Of a DNA stretch of 64,000 bases, positions 24,475-32,872 are shown in pieces (within the stretch, counting starts at the first letter, position 1; every line of letters starts with the position of its first letter). The notes under the pieces were generated by a model, which was not told the origin of the DNA, ran no database searches, and worked only from the letters and a program-made list of their open reading frames with translations. Source of the DNA: Rubrivivax sp. (GTDB lineage Bacteria; Pseudomonadota; Gammaproteobacteria; Burkholderiales; Burkholderiaceae_C); NCBI GenBank assembly GCA_027485165.1, contig JAIXRN010000057.1:1-64000 (forward strand), written 5' to 3'. Both the position numbers and the translations under genes were made by a program.

Positions 24475-24486
24475 CCAGGCGCCTGG
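24475..24486. terminator. 12-bp perfect palindrome between convergent polA and PEP-CTERM genes
   Basis: CCAGGCGCCTGG begins directly after the polA stop codon. It could form a short GC-rich stem that ends transcripts from either side, but there is no T-run, so this is a weak call. Confidence 0.25.
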
Positions 24487-24517
24487 ACGGCGCGCTGCCC
24501 CTGTCCCTGCCCGCTGT

Positions 24518-25192
24518 TCAGCGCCCGCGCTTGCGGCCCGCCACCACCATGCCCAGCAAGCCGGCCAGCACCAGGGCTGCGGTCAGCGGCTCGGGCACGG
24601 CCTTCAGTTCGTCGGTGGTCGACAGCGGGGCCCAGGTCTTGGTGCCGCCCAGTCGGTACTGGGCACTCTGCAGACCGTCGCAGCAGGCCTCCAGGCCGTA
24701 GATGGCCAGCCGGTGGTTGCCGGCGCCGATGGCGATGTTGTGCAAGGACAGGATCTCGGTGGAAGCGCCATAGTTGCCGCCCCACCAGAGGTCGTCCTTC
24801 GATGCTGCGAGCAGCGCGCCGTTCAGGAACACGGCGCCGCCCTTGCCGAAGTCGGGGCCCACCTGGAAGCTGATGCTGCCGGCCTGCGCGGCGCTGATGC
24901 CGAAGTCCACCGTGAACTTGAAAGCGATGTCGGTGTTGCTGCCGGCGCAGTTGCTGGAATTCTCCAGCGCCAGATAGGCCGCCGGCATGGTGTCGCAGTA
25001 GCCGGCGCTCGGCGCCTGCAGCAGCAGGCCTTCCACCAGGTTCTGGTAGTAGCTGCCCATCTGGGCCGGCGTGCCTGCGGGGGCAGCGGCGGCGGTGGAC
25101 TGGCGGGTCTGCAGGGTGATGACGCTGGCCGCGGCAGGCAGGCTGGCCAGGGTGGTCAGCGCCAAGGCCAGCGCGAGAGAAAAGGGTTTCAT
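24518..25192 (-). CDS. PEP-CTERM sorted exported protein, CCXG type
   Basis: A 224-residue secreted protein with a signal peptide (MKPFSLALALALTTLASLPAAAS). Its C-terminal PEP-CTERM tripartite signal consists of VPEP, a hydrophobic helix and the basic end GRKRGR. Such signals are recognised by exosortase and linked to exopolysaccharide-associated surface display. The middle part carries the motif EACCDGLQSAQYR, the CCxG signature of a PEP-CTERM subfamily, in an Ig-like beta-rich region (FKFTVDFGIS, ISFQVGPDFG). No exosortase gene is in this window. About 205 bases of gene-free sequence lie upstream (25193-25397); I see no confident promoter there. Confidence 0.85.
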   Translation of the reverse strand: MKPFSLALALALTTLASLPAAASVITLQTRQSTAAAAPAGTPAQMGSYYQNLVEGLLLQAPSAGYCDTMPAAYLALENSSNCAGSNTDIAFKFTVDFGISAAQAGSISFQVGPDFGKGGAVFLNGALLAASKDDLWWGGNYGASTEILSLHNIAIGAGNHRLAIYGLEACCDGLQSAQYRLGGTKTWAPLSTTDELKAVPEPLTAALVLAGLLGMVVAGRKRGR

Positions 25193-25397
25193 ATTAGGGA
25201 TTGACGCGTTCGTTCCGATGAACGGAATTGTCGCGAGCCCAAGCGGACCACGGGGTCCCTTACGCGCGTGGTTTGTCCGTTTCGGCCGTGTCGGACGTCA
25301 CGGCACCGCGGTTTGCCAGCCTGCGGCCGGCGCAGCAGCGCACGTGGGCCCGCGGTAGGCCGCACGCCATGCAGCGCGGGCCGCGCCCGCCCCCGGT

Positions 25398-26249
25398 TCA
25401 GGAACCCGCGCTCGGGAAGAACAGCTGCTCGCCACCGATCTTGTAGCTGGCGATGGCCGCCTGGCCGGCAGGGGACACCACCCAGTCGGCGAAGGCCTGG
25501 GCCAGGTCTTTCTTCACATGCGGGTGCCTGGCCGGGTTCACGACCATCACACCGTAGGGGTTGAACAGCCGCCGGTCGCCCTCCACCAGCACCGTCAGTT
25601 CGCCACGGTTCTTGAAGTTCAGCCAGGTGCCACGGTCTGCCAGCACATAGGCATGGGTCGAACTGGCGATGTTCAGCGCCGGGCCCATGCCGCAGCCGCA
25701 TTCCTTGTACTGGGCCGGCTTGGCCGCGGTGACGTCGACGTTGGCCGCTTTCCAGTAGCGCAGTTCGGCGGCGTGGGTGCCGCTCTTGTCACCACGAGAA
25801 ATGAAGCTGGCAGGCGGTGTGCCGCCCGTGCCCGCTGCCCACAGCCGGCCCAGGGCCGCGGCGATGTCCCGCCCCTTCACGCCGGCGGGGTCGGCCTTCG
25901 GCCCGATCAGGACAAAATCGTTGTACATCACGGGCCGGCGGGCGGTGGCGAAGCCTTCGGCCACGAACTTCTCTTCTGCGGCCTGGTCGTGCACGAAGAC
26001 GATGTCGGCGTCGCCGCGGCGGCCGGTGTCCAGCGCCTGCCCGGTGCCGACCGCCACGACCCGCACGTCGATGCCTGTGGCCTGCTTGAACAACGGCAGG
26101 AGATGGCCGAACAGGCCCGACTGTTCGGTGGATGTGGTGGATGCCATCACGATGAACCTGTCCTGCGCCTGCAGCGGCAGCGCCAAACTGCATGTGGCCA
26201 GGGCGAGGGTGAGGGCGGCAACCAGTCGGCGGGAGAAGGGCAGGGCCAT
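25398..26249 (-). CDS. tupA: Tungstate ABC transporter substrate-binding protein, TupA-like
   Basis: A 283-residue periplasmic oxyanion-binding protein from ATG 26249 (MALPFSRRLVAALT) with a cleavable signal ending near LPLQAQ. TupA features are present: the binding loop ASTTSTEQSGL after the signal, VGTGQALDTGRRGDADIVFVHD, FISRGDKSGTHAAEL, and GMGPALNIAS with DRGTWL. These distinguish TupA from PstS and from ModA. No tupB or tupC permease/ATPase gene is adjacent; instead, modABC-modE is divergent across 322 bases. It may work with ModBC or with a permease elsewhere; that is inference. Confidence 0.87.
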   Translation of the reverse strand: MALPFSRRLVAALTLALATCSLALPLQAQDRFIVMASTTSTEQSGLFGHLLPLFKQATGIDVRVVAVGTGQALDTGRRGDADIVFVHDQAAEEKFVAEGFATARRPVMYNDFVLIGPKADPAGVKGRDIAAALGRLWAAGTGGTPPASFISRGDKSGTHAAELRYWKAANVDVTAAKPAQYKECGCGMGPALNIASSTHAYVLADRGTWLNFKNRGELTVLVEGDRRLFNPYGVMVVNPARHPHVKKDLAQAFADWVVSPAGQAAIASYKIGGEQLFFPSAGS

Positions 26250-26571
26250 GGTGATGAGCTGGATTCGATGGCGGGCGACTGATCGATTGTTCCGGCCCGG
26301 CAGCGCTGGCGCCATCGGTGATGGCCCGCAAGAGTGAGTGGTCAGCCGTTCCGGCCGGCGCGGCGGGCAGGGCAGAGCGCGATCAAACGAAGCTTGGCTG
26401 CAGCGCTATCAATGCGACTTTACGTCCCTTTTGTGGTGGCAGGCCCTAGGCCTGCTTTGGCTAAGGCGCCCGTTTTCCAATTCGTAAACCTGCAAGCGCC
26501 AGTCAGCACAGCGCACAAGGTATCAGGCAAGATAAACTGCAGAACATTTCGCATAATCCGTCTGCCGCACG
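26250..26571. promoter_or_regulatory. Divergent intergenic region between tupA and modA
   Basis: A 322-base gene-free interval that must hold promoters for both tupA (minus) and modABC-modE (plus). It is less GC-rich than the flanks around 26380-26560. Visible elements are an inverted repeat GCAGGCC-CTA-GGCCTGC at 26439-26455 and a CATAAT hexamer near 26551 that could be a -10 box for modA. No convincing ModE operator (CGnTATATA half-sites) was found. ModE or another metal-responsive regulator binding here is an expectation from gene context, not something read in the sequence. Confidence 0.4.
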
Positions 26572-27339
26572 ATGCCTGTCACCGCTCGACGACTGCTCGT
26601 CCGCACGGCTGCCTTGCTGCTGGCCGCCACGCTCAGCCTGGCCAGCCATGCCGCCGTGCTGACCGTTTCCGCCGCCACCAGCCTGACCCATGCCTTCAGG
26701 GAACTGGGGCCGGTGTTCGAGGCGCTGCACCCTGGTACGCAGCTGCAGTTCAACTTCGCAGCCTCTGGTGCCTTGCTGCAGCAGATTGCCAAAGGCGCAC
26801 CCGCCGACGTGTTCGCCAGCGCCGACCAGGAAACCATGAACCAGGCGCAGGCGCAGAACCTGATCAAGACCGCGGCGCGGCGCGACTTCGCTGCCAACGC
26901 CCTGGTGGTGGTCGTTCCGGCAGCCAGCCGCCAGCTGCCGAAGGCCCTGGTCGAACTGACCCAGCCGGGCTATGCGCGCATCGTCATCGGCTTGCCCGCC
27001 AGCGTGCCGGTGGGGCGCTACACGCGGGGGGTGCTGCAGGCGGCAGGCCTGTGGGGCGCGATCGAGCCGAAGATGATCGGCGCCAACAATGTGCGCCAGG
27101 CCCTGGACTACGTGGCCCGGGCCGAGGTCGACGCCGGGTTCGTCTACGCCACCGACGCGGCCCTGATGCCCGACAAGGTCAAAGTCGCGCTGGTGGCGCC
27201 CACTGCCACGCCCATCCGGTACCCGGCCGCGCCCGTGGCCGCCAGCGCCCACGCCGACCTGGCGCAGAAGTTCGTCGACTTCCTCACCAGCGCGCCGGCC
27301 CAGGCCGTGCTGGCGAAACACGGCTTTGGCAGGCCCTGA
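26572..27339 (+). CDS. modA: Molybdate ABC transporter substrate-binding protein ModA
   Basis: A 255-residue periplasmic molybdate-binding protein with a signal peptide (MPVTARRLLVRTAALLL to ASHA). The mature N-terminus LTVSAATSLTHAF has the Ser ligands that grip the oxyanion. FNFAASGALLQQIAKGAPADVFASAD and VDAGFVYATDA are the other family signatures. It is the first gene of modABC-modE. The gap to modB is 75 bases, and the remaining junctions overlap, which points to one transcript. Confidence 0.93.
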   Translation: MPVTARRLLVRTAALLLAATLSLASHAAVLTVSAATSLTHAFRELGPVFEALHPGTQLQFNFAASGALLQQIAKGAPADVFASADQETMNQAQAQNLIKTAARRDFAANALVVVVPAASRQLPKALVELTQPGYARIVIGLPASVPVGRYTRGVLQAAGLWGAIEPKMIGANNVRQALDYVARAEVDAGFVYATDAALMPDKVKVALVAPTATPIRYPAAPVAASAHADLAQKFVDFLTSAPAQAVLAKHGFGRP

Positions 27340-27414
27340 GATGGCGCGGCTGCACGCCCGGCGCGCGCCAGTGCGCCCCCGTGGCCAGGTTCTGAACGGC
27401 GCCGCTTGACAAGC

Positions 27415-28089
27415 ATGGAAGGCGCGTGGGTGCCGTTGGCGCTGACGCTGAAGGTGGCCGGCTGGGCGACTCTGCTGAACCTGTTCCTGGGCGTGGCCGC
27501 AGGCTGGGCGCTGGCGCGCTGGCGCTTCCCGGGCCGCGACCTGGCCGACGCCTTGCTGACCCTGCCGATGGTGATGCCGCCCACGGTGCTGGGCTACTAC
27601 CTGTTGGTGCTGATCGGCAGCCAGGGGCCGGTGGGCGCGTGGCTGCTGCAGCACTTCGGCATCCGGCTGATCTTCAGCTGGCAGGCGGCGGTGATTGCGG
27701 CCACGGTGGTGTCGTTCCCGCTGGTCTTCAAGGCCGCGCGCGCTGCCTTCGAGACGCTGGACCCGCAGCTGGAAGACGCCGCGCGTTCGCTGGGTGTCAG
27801 CGAAGCGGCGGTGTTTTTTCGCGTCTCGCTGCCGCTGGCCTGGCGCGGCATCCTGTCGGGCCTGCTGCTGTCGTTCGCGCGGGCGCTGGGCGAATTCGGC
27901 GCCACGCTGATGGTGGCCGGCAGCATCGCCGGCCAGACGCAGACGCTGTCGATCGCCGTCTACGAAGCCGTGCAGGCCGGGCAGGACGACACGGCCAACT
28001 TTTTGGTCGCCGTCACGTCGCTGGTCTGCATGGCCGTGCTGTTGTCGGCCGGCCGCCTGGTGCCTGGCCGGGTGGCGCCGCGGGCATGA
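27415..28089 (+). CDS. modB: Molybdate ABC transporter permease ModB
   Basis: A 224-residue inner-membrane permease from ATG 27415 (MEGAWVPLALTLKVAG). It has about five hydrophobic segments. The cytoplasmic EAA loop is EDAARSLGVSEAAVFFRVSLP, which contacts the ATPase ModC. The conserved LPMVMPPTVLGYYLL segment is typical of ModB. Its stop overlaps the start of modC by four bases (ATGA at 28086-28089), indicating translational coupling. An upstream TTG at 27406 would add only three residues. Confidence 0.92.
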   Translation: MEGAWVPLALTLKVAGWATLLNLFLGVAAGWALARWRFPGRDLADALLTLPMVMPPTVLGYYLLVLIGSQGPVGAWLLQHFGIRLIFSWQAAVIAATVVSFPLVFKAARAAFETLDPQLEDAARSLGVSEAAVFFRVSLPLAWRGILSGLLLSFARALGEFGATLMVAGSIAGQTQTLSIAVYEAVQAGQDDTANFLVAVTSLVCMAVLLSAGRLVPGRVAPRA

Positions 28090-28892
28090 GCATGCTGGGC
28101 CGCCCGATGGGCGCGTACCGAAGTGCGCAGCCCGAAAGCACCGCCGTGCCCCCTGCCGTGCACGCCCCGGTCTGGGACCTGACCTTGCGCAAGCAGCTGC
28201 GCCATGCCGGCACGCAGTTCAGCCTGGACCTGGCCTTTCGCAGCAGCGCGCGCCGGCTGGTGCTGTTCGGGCCTTCCGGCGCGGGCAAGACGCAGACGCT
28301 GAAGATGCTGGCCGGCATCGTGCGCCCCGACGCCGGCCACGCCGCAGTGGCTGGCCGCGTGCTGTACGACAGCGTTGCCGGCGTTTCGCTGTCGCCGCAG
28401 CAGCGCAGGCTGGCGTTCGTGTTCCAGGACTACGCGCTGTTCCCGCACCTGACGGTGCGGCAGAACATCGCCTTTGCCCGCCAGCCCGCGGGCCGGCGCT
28501 GGATCAACGCCCCGCAGGACCGGCCTGATGCCGCGGTGGACCGCTGGATCCAGGCCTTCGACCTGACGGGCGTGGCCCGTCATCAGCCGCACCAGCTGTC
28601 GGGCGGCCAGCGCCAGCGCACGGCACTGGCGCGCGCACTCGTCAACGACCCCACGGCCCTGTTGCTGGACGAGCCCTTCGCGGCGCTGGACAAGGCGCTG
28701 CGCCAGCGCCTGCGCGCCGAACTGCGCGACCTGCAGGCGCAGCTGGGCATTCCCATGCTGCTGATCACGCACGACGACGACGACCTGCAGATGCTGGCCG
28801 ACGATGTGCTGCACATCGACGCCGGCCGCGTGGTGGGCCCTGCGGGCAGCCCGCCCGCAGACGCCGCGTGCGCGCTGCCAGCCCGGCCATGA
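28086..28892 (+). CDS. modC: Molybdate ABC transporter ATP-binding protein ModC (short form without Mop/TOBE domain)
   Basis: A 268-residue ATPase of the molybdate importer. It has Walker A GPSGAGKT, Q-loop VFQDYALFPHL, ABC signature LSGGQRQRTALARAL, Walker B LLLDEPFAALD and the H-loop His in LITHD. Most ModC proteins run to about 350 residues with a C-terminal molybdate-binding TOBE domain. This one stops soon after the nucleotide-binding domain, so that domain is absent. The next gene, modE, carries two TOBE domains. It overlaps both neighbours by four bases (ATGA). Confidence 0.9.
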   Translation: MSMLGRPMGAYRSAQPESTAVPPAVHAPVWDLTLRKQLRHAGTQFSLDLAFRSSARRLVLFGPSGAGKTQTLKMLAGIVRPDAGHAAVAGRVLYDSVAGVSLSPQQRRLAFVFQDYALFPHLTVRQNIAFARQPAGRRWINAPQDRPDAAVDRWIQAFDLTGVARHQPHQLSGGQRQRTALARALVNDPTALLLDEPFAALDKALRQRLRAELRDLQAQLGIPMLLITHDDDDLQMLADDVLHIDAGRVVGPAGSPPADAACALPARP

Positions 28893-29719
28893 CGCCAGCC
28901 CCACCGCGCCGCAAGAAACCCCAGCGGCTGACGCTCGAGGGCGCCATCTGGCTGGCCCGGGGCGACGAGCGGCTGGGCGGGCAGGACCGCATGGCCTTGC
29001 TGCGCGCCGTGGCCCAGCAGGGGTCCATCACCCACGCCGCCAAGGCCGTGGGCCTGAGCTACAAGGGCGCTTGGGACGCCATCGACGCCATGAACTCCCT
29101 GGCCGGTACGCCCCTGGTGGAACGCAGCACCGGCGGGCGCGGCGGTGGGTCCACGCGGCTGACGGCACATGGCCTGCGGCTGGTCGAACGCTTCGAAGAG
29201 ATCGACGCCGTGCACCAACGTTTCTTGCGCCTGCTGGACGCGCAGTCGATCGACCTGGACCAGGACTTTTCGCTGCTGAAGGTGATCAACATGAAGACCA
29301 GTGCCCGCAACCAGTTCGTCGGCACCGTCAGCGCGGTGCGCGCGGGCGCGGTGAACGACGAGGTTGAACTGACCTTGCCGGGTGGCGTGCGCCTGGTGGC
29401 CGTGGTCACGCGCGACAGCACCGAAGCCCTGGGCCTGCGCACGAGCATGACGGCGATGGCGCTGGTGAAATCGTCGTCTGTCCTGGTGGCCACCGGCCTG
29501 GAAGACGCCCGGCTGTCGGCCCGCAACCAGCTGCCCGGCACGGTCAGCGCCGTCACGCCCGGCGCGGTGAACGCCGAAGTGCTGATCGACATCGACGGCG
29601 GCGGCAGCATCGCCGCCACCGTCACCCAGGCCAGCGTGAAGCACCTGGGGCTGGCCGTGGGTGTGCGGGCGGTGGCCTTCTTCAAGGCATCCAGCGTGAT
29701 CTTGGCCGTGACGGCGTGA
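28889..29719 (+). CDS. modE: Molybdate-responsive transcriptional regulator ModE
   Basis: A 276-residue regulator from ATG 28889 (MTPAPPRRKKPQRL). The N-terminal winged helix-turn-helix (LLRAVAQQGSITHAAKAVGLSYKGAWDAIDAMN) is of ModE/LysR-like type. Two tandem TOBE (Mop) domains at about 135-200 and 205-275 both begin SARNQ(F/L)xGTVSAV and bind molybdate. It overlaps the modC stop by four bases (ATGA), so it is made with the transporter. It normally represses mod genes when molybdate is plentiful. An upstream GTG at 28868 would extend it by seven residues. Confidence 0.93.
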   Translation: MTPAPPRRKKPQRLTLEGAIWLARGDERLGGQDRMALLRAVAQQGSITHAAKAVGLSYKGAWDAIDAMNSLAGTPLVERSTGGRGGGSTRLTAHGLRLVERFEEIDAVHQRFLRLLDAQSIDLDQDFSLLKVINMKTSARNQFVGTVSAVRAGAVNDEVELTLPGGVRLVAVVTRDSTEALGLRTSMTAMALVKSSSVLVATGLEDARLSARNQLPGTVSAVTPGAVNAEVLIDIDGGGSIAATVTQASVKHLGLAVGVRAVAFFKASSVILAVTA

Positions 29720-29753
29720 AGTTGCGCCGCCTTGGCCCGGCTTGCAGCCGGAT

Positions 29754-30638
29754 TCAGGAAGGCTGGTAGGCCAGCCGCACGTAGATGGGCGCGAAGGCTT
29801 CGGCCTGGGTCACTTCCAGCAGCTGTTCGCGCGAGAGTTCCAGCATCGCCACGAAGGTCACCACCAGCACCGGTGTGCCGCGGGTGACGTCGAACAGATC
29901 GTGGAATTCCAGGAAGCGCCGGCCCTGCAGCTTGCGCAGGACGATGCTCATGTGTTCGCGCACCGACAGCTGTTCGCGGCTGATGGTGTGGTGCTGGTTC
30001 AGGCGCGCGCGGGCCAGGATGTCCAGCCAGGCCTGGCGCAGGTCGTCGGCACTGACGTCGGGCCAGCGCGGCTGCAGGCTCTGTTCGACATGCACCTGCA
30101 CGCGCAGGAAGTCGCGGCCCACCAGCGGCAGGGCTTCCAGCCGGGCGGCGGCCTGCTTGATCTGTTCGTATTCCACCAGCCGGCGCACGAGTTCGGCGCG
30201 CGGGTCTTCCGGCTCGCTGCCGTCGGCGCTTTTCTTCGGCGGCAAGAGCATGCGGCTCTTGATTTCGATCAGCATGGCCGCCATCAGCAGGTATTCGCTG
30301 GCCAGTTCCAGGTTGTGGCGGCGGATCTGGGCCACGTATTCCAGGTACTGCTTGGTGACGCTGGCCAGCGGGATGTCCAGGATGTTGAAGTTCTGGCGCC
30401 GGATCAGGTACAGCAGCAGGTCCAGCGGGCCTTCGAAGGCTTCGAGGAAAACTTCCAGCGCGTCCGGCGGGATGTACAGGTCCTGCGGCATGCGGAACAG
30501 CGGCTCGCCGTACAGGCGGGCCACGGCCACCTGGTCGACGACGCGCGGCTCGGGCGGGGCGGCTTCGGCGGCCAAGGTCTGGGCCAGCTGGTCGCTCAGT
30601 GCTTGCGGCAGGCCTGGGGGGCTGGACGCGGGCTTCAA
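29754..30638 (-). CDS. scpA: Segregation and condensation protein A
   Basis: Kleisin subunit of the SMC-ScpAB chromosome condensin, 294 residues. It is recognised from FEGPLDLLLYLIRRQNFNILDIPLASVTKQYLEY, the kleisin N-terminal signature. ASEYLLMAAMLIEIKSRMLLP and the C-terminal winged-helix region (VTFVAMLELSREQLLEV) support the call. The annotated start is a TTG at 30638, four bases after the stop of the DUF3460 gene, with GAGGG very close in front. A start further inside the roughly 40-residue variable N-terminus cannot be excluded. No scpB is present in the window. Confidence 0.92.
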   Translation of the reverse strand: MKPASSPPGLPQALSDQLAQTLAAEAAPPEPRVVDQVAVARLYGEPLFRMPQDLYIPPDALEVFLEAFEGPLDLLLYLIRRQNFNILDIPLASVTKQYLEYVAQIRRHNLELASEYLLMAAMLIEIKSRMLLPPKKSADGSEPEDPRAELVRRLVEYEQIKQAAARLEALPLVGRDFLRVQVHVEQSLQPRWPDVSADDLRQAWLDILARARLNQHHTISREQLSVREHMSIVLRKLQGRRFLEFHDLFDVTRGTPVLVVTFVAMLELSREQLLEVTQAEAFAPIYVRLAYQPS

Positions 30639-30642
30639 GCCC

Positions 30643-30846
30643 TCAATCCGGGTCGGTCTGGTAGACGTAAGGCTGCTGCGGCACCTTGGCCTGCTGCCAT
30701 TCGGCCTGCGCCTGGCGGTCCAGGGCCTTGTCCCATAGCAGGGCGCGGCCGGCGCGCTGCTCGGCTTCCAGCGTGGGCTTCTTCGCCTTCAGCTCTTCGA
30801 TGAAGTTCGTCACGTCGGACTTGTAGGGCTTCCAGAACAGGGGCAT
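30643..30846 (-). CDS. DUF3460 family protein
   Basis: A small 67-residue protein, MPLFWKPYKSDVTNFIEEL onwards, highly charged with conserved W, Y and RALLWDK segments. It belongs to a short family of unknown function found beside scpA in betaproteobacteria. It has no signal peptide or membrane segment. It ends four bases before the scpA start and is probably co-transcribed with it. Confidence 0.8.
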   Translation of the reverse strand: MPLFWKPYKSDVTNFIEELKAKKPTLEAEQRAGRALLWDKALDRQAQAEWQQAKVPQQPYVYQTDPD

Positions 30847-30948
30847 GGGGGCAGCGGGGCAAAATGAAGGCATGAGTTTACCGAGCCGTTGCCCCGCTGC
30901 CGCCGCCTTCTGCCAGGCCGCCGGAGTCGTACGTGCCACCCGGGCCGC

Positions 30949-32643
30949 ATGGTCGAAACAGAACTGAAGTTCCAGGTGCCCGCGGCGCGCTGGGCCGCGT
31001 TGCGCCAGGCCGTGGCCACGACAACGGCCACCCGCACCCGGCTGCAGGCGCTGTATGCCGAAACCGCCGGGCACGACCTGGCCGCCGCCGGCCTCGCGCT
31101 GCGCCTGCGCAAGGAAGGCCGGGTCTGGGTGCAGACCCTGAAAGGCCGCGGCGACGGCCTGATGCAGCGCCTGGAACATGAAGTGCGCCTGCCACCCCAG
31201 CGCGGCCAGGCCGCGCTGGATCCCGCTCACCGGGGCCTGCCCGCGCTGGACCCGGCCCGGCACGACGGCACGCCCGCCGGCCTTGCCCTGCGCGCGGCGC
31301 TGGCGGCGGCCCGCCAGGCCGGGCGCAGCGACGAGTTGCGCACCCTTTACCGCACCGACATCCAGCGCCTGCATCGCCGCGTGCGCCATGCCGGCGCGGT
31401 GGTGGAAATCGCACTGGACCAGGGCACCATTCACGCCGAAGGCTTGCCGGGCCAGCCGCCGCGCCGCTTGCCGGTGGCTGAAATCGAATTCGAATTGATC
31501 AGCGGCCCGGCCCCGGCCCTGACCGCCCTGGCCGAACGCTGGGCGCTGCGCTTCGGCCTGTGGTGGGATGTGCGCACCAAGTCCGAACGCGGCTTCCGCC
31601 TGGCGCTGGACCGCCAGCGCGTGCCCGCTGTCCTGGCCACGCCGGCCGCGCTGCCGGCCGGCGACGCCCTGGCCCCGGGCCCGGCATTGGCGGCGATGCT
31701 GCAGTCAGCCTTGGCGCAGGCCCTTCCGAACCTGGCCGAAATCGCCGGTGCCCCGGCCGACGCGCCTGCGGCGCCTGAGCATTTGCACCAGCTGCGCGTG
31801 GCGCTGCGCCGGCTGCGCACGGCCCTGGCCCTTTTCGGCGCCTGGTCGGGCGACGAAGACCGGGCGCTGGCGCTGGAAGCCCGCTGGCGTGATGTCTTCA
31901 CCGCCCTGGGTAGCGCACGCGACGCCGACGTGCTGGCCACCGTCTGGCTGCCGCGCCTGCAGGCGGCGGGCGCGCCCGCGCGGGCGCTGCTGGCCGACGC
32001 CGGCACCGTCCAGGCTACCCAGATGTTGGCGCCAGATGGGCTGGCCCGCGACCCGACCGTCACCGTGCTGCTGCTGCAGACCCTGGGCTGGGCGATGCAG
32101 CTGGCCCAGGGCCCGGTGGCAGCGGTGGGATCCGCTGGGGCATCCTTGGGGGCATCCGCGGCAGCATCGACGGCGCCATCAACAGCGGCCCCGTCGTCGC
32201 CCTCAGCATCTGCATCGGCTTCAGCGGCTGCAGCCGCTGCTTCCATCGCGGCTTCCACCGCCACGGCAGCGCGCGCCGTGCTGCGCCAGGCCTGGCGCCG
32301 TGCCTGGGCCGACGCGCGCCACTTCGCCACGGCGCCACTTGCGCAACAGCACCGGGCGCGCAAGCGCCTGAAGCGGCTGCGCTATGCGCTGGAATTCGTT
32401 GCCCCGCTGCTGCCCGCGCGGCGCTTGCGCCGCCACCAGCAGGCGCTGGCGCGGGCCTTGAAGGCGCTGGGCGAACACAACGACCTGCAGACCGCCAGGG
32501 CGTACTTCATGGCCCTGGCTGCACAACGGCCCGAGGCCTGGTTTGCCGTTGGCTGGCTGGCCGCGCAGGACGCGGCCGCACGTCAGCGCGCGCAGCGCAG
32601 CCTGACAGCGCTGGCCGCGAAGTCGCGGCCCTGGAAGCGCTGA
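30949..32643 (+). CDS. CYTH and CHAD domain-containing protein
   Basis: A 564-residue cytoplasmic protein from ATG 30949. The N-terminal CYTH (triphosphate tunnel metalloenzyme) domain, about 1-205, begins with the ExExK signature (VETELKFQV) and has the Arg/Lys tunnel pattern (ALRLRKEGRVWVQTLKG, VAEIEFEL). The C-terminal CHAD helical domain, about 235-560, has the His motif HLHQLRVALRRLRTAL and RARKRLKRLRYALEF, which bind polyphosphate in characterised CHAD proteins. An Ala/Ser-rich low-complexity insert at about 391-444 splits the CHAD domain. The probable role is inorganic (poly)phosphate or triphosphate metabolism; the true substrate is unknown. An upstream start at 30889 would add non-conserved residues. 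Confidence 0.88.
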   Translation: MVETELKFQVPAARWAALRQAVATTTATRTRLQALYAETAGHDLAAAGLALRLRKEGRVWVQTLKGRGDGLMQRLEHEVRLPPQRGQAALDPAHRGLPALDPARHDGTPAGLALRAALAAARQAGRSDELRTLYRTDIQRLHRRVRHAGAVVEIALDQGTIHAEGLPGQPPRRLPVAEIEFELISGPAPALTALAERWALRFGLWWDVRTKSERGFRLALDRQRVPAVLATPAALPAGDALAPGPALAAMLQSALAQALPNLAEIAGAPADAPAAPEHLHQLRVALRRLRTALALFGAWSGDEDRALALEARWRDVFTALGSARDADVLATVWLPRLQAAGAPARALLADAGTVQATQMLAPDGLARDPTVTVLLLQTLGWAMQLAQGPVAAVGSAGASLGASAAASTAPSTAAPSSPSASASASAAAAAASIAASTATAARAVLRQAWRRAWADARHFATAPLAQQHRARKRLKRLRYALEFVAPLLPARRLRRHQQALARALKALGEHNDLQTARAYFMALAAQRPEAWFAVGWLAAQDAAARQRAQRSLTALAAKSRPWKR

Positions 32644-32872
32644 AAGCTGGGCTGACGTGCCCAGCCGGCCAGGGTGCGGGCTGGCCACGACCGCTCTTCG
32701 GCAACCCAGCCGTGTGGTCGATGAGGTTCTAGCGACCCGATGCCGCGATTCACGTCGTTGATTTCCCCGCCGCCAAGCTGACCCCGACGACGGTCCCATC
32801 TCGAACTCTGCGGCGCCGGCCTGGAACACGTGGCCAGTCTGCGAATGGACTGCCGGACGGTCAGAACGAACG

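Noticed and set aside
26404-26430. Possible ModE operator (CGCTAT ... TTTACG) upstream of modA
   Set aside because: The half-sites do not form a good dyad and lack the TATATA core of characterised ModE boxes.
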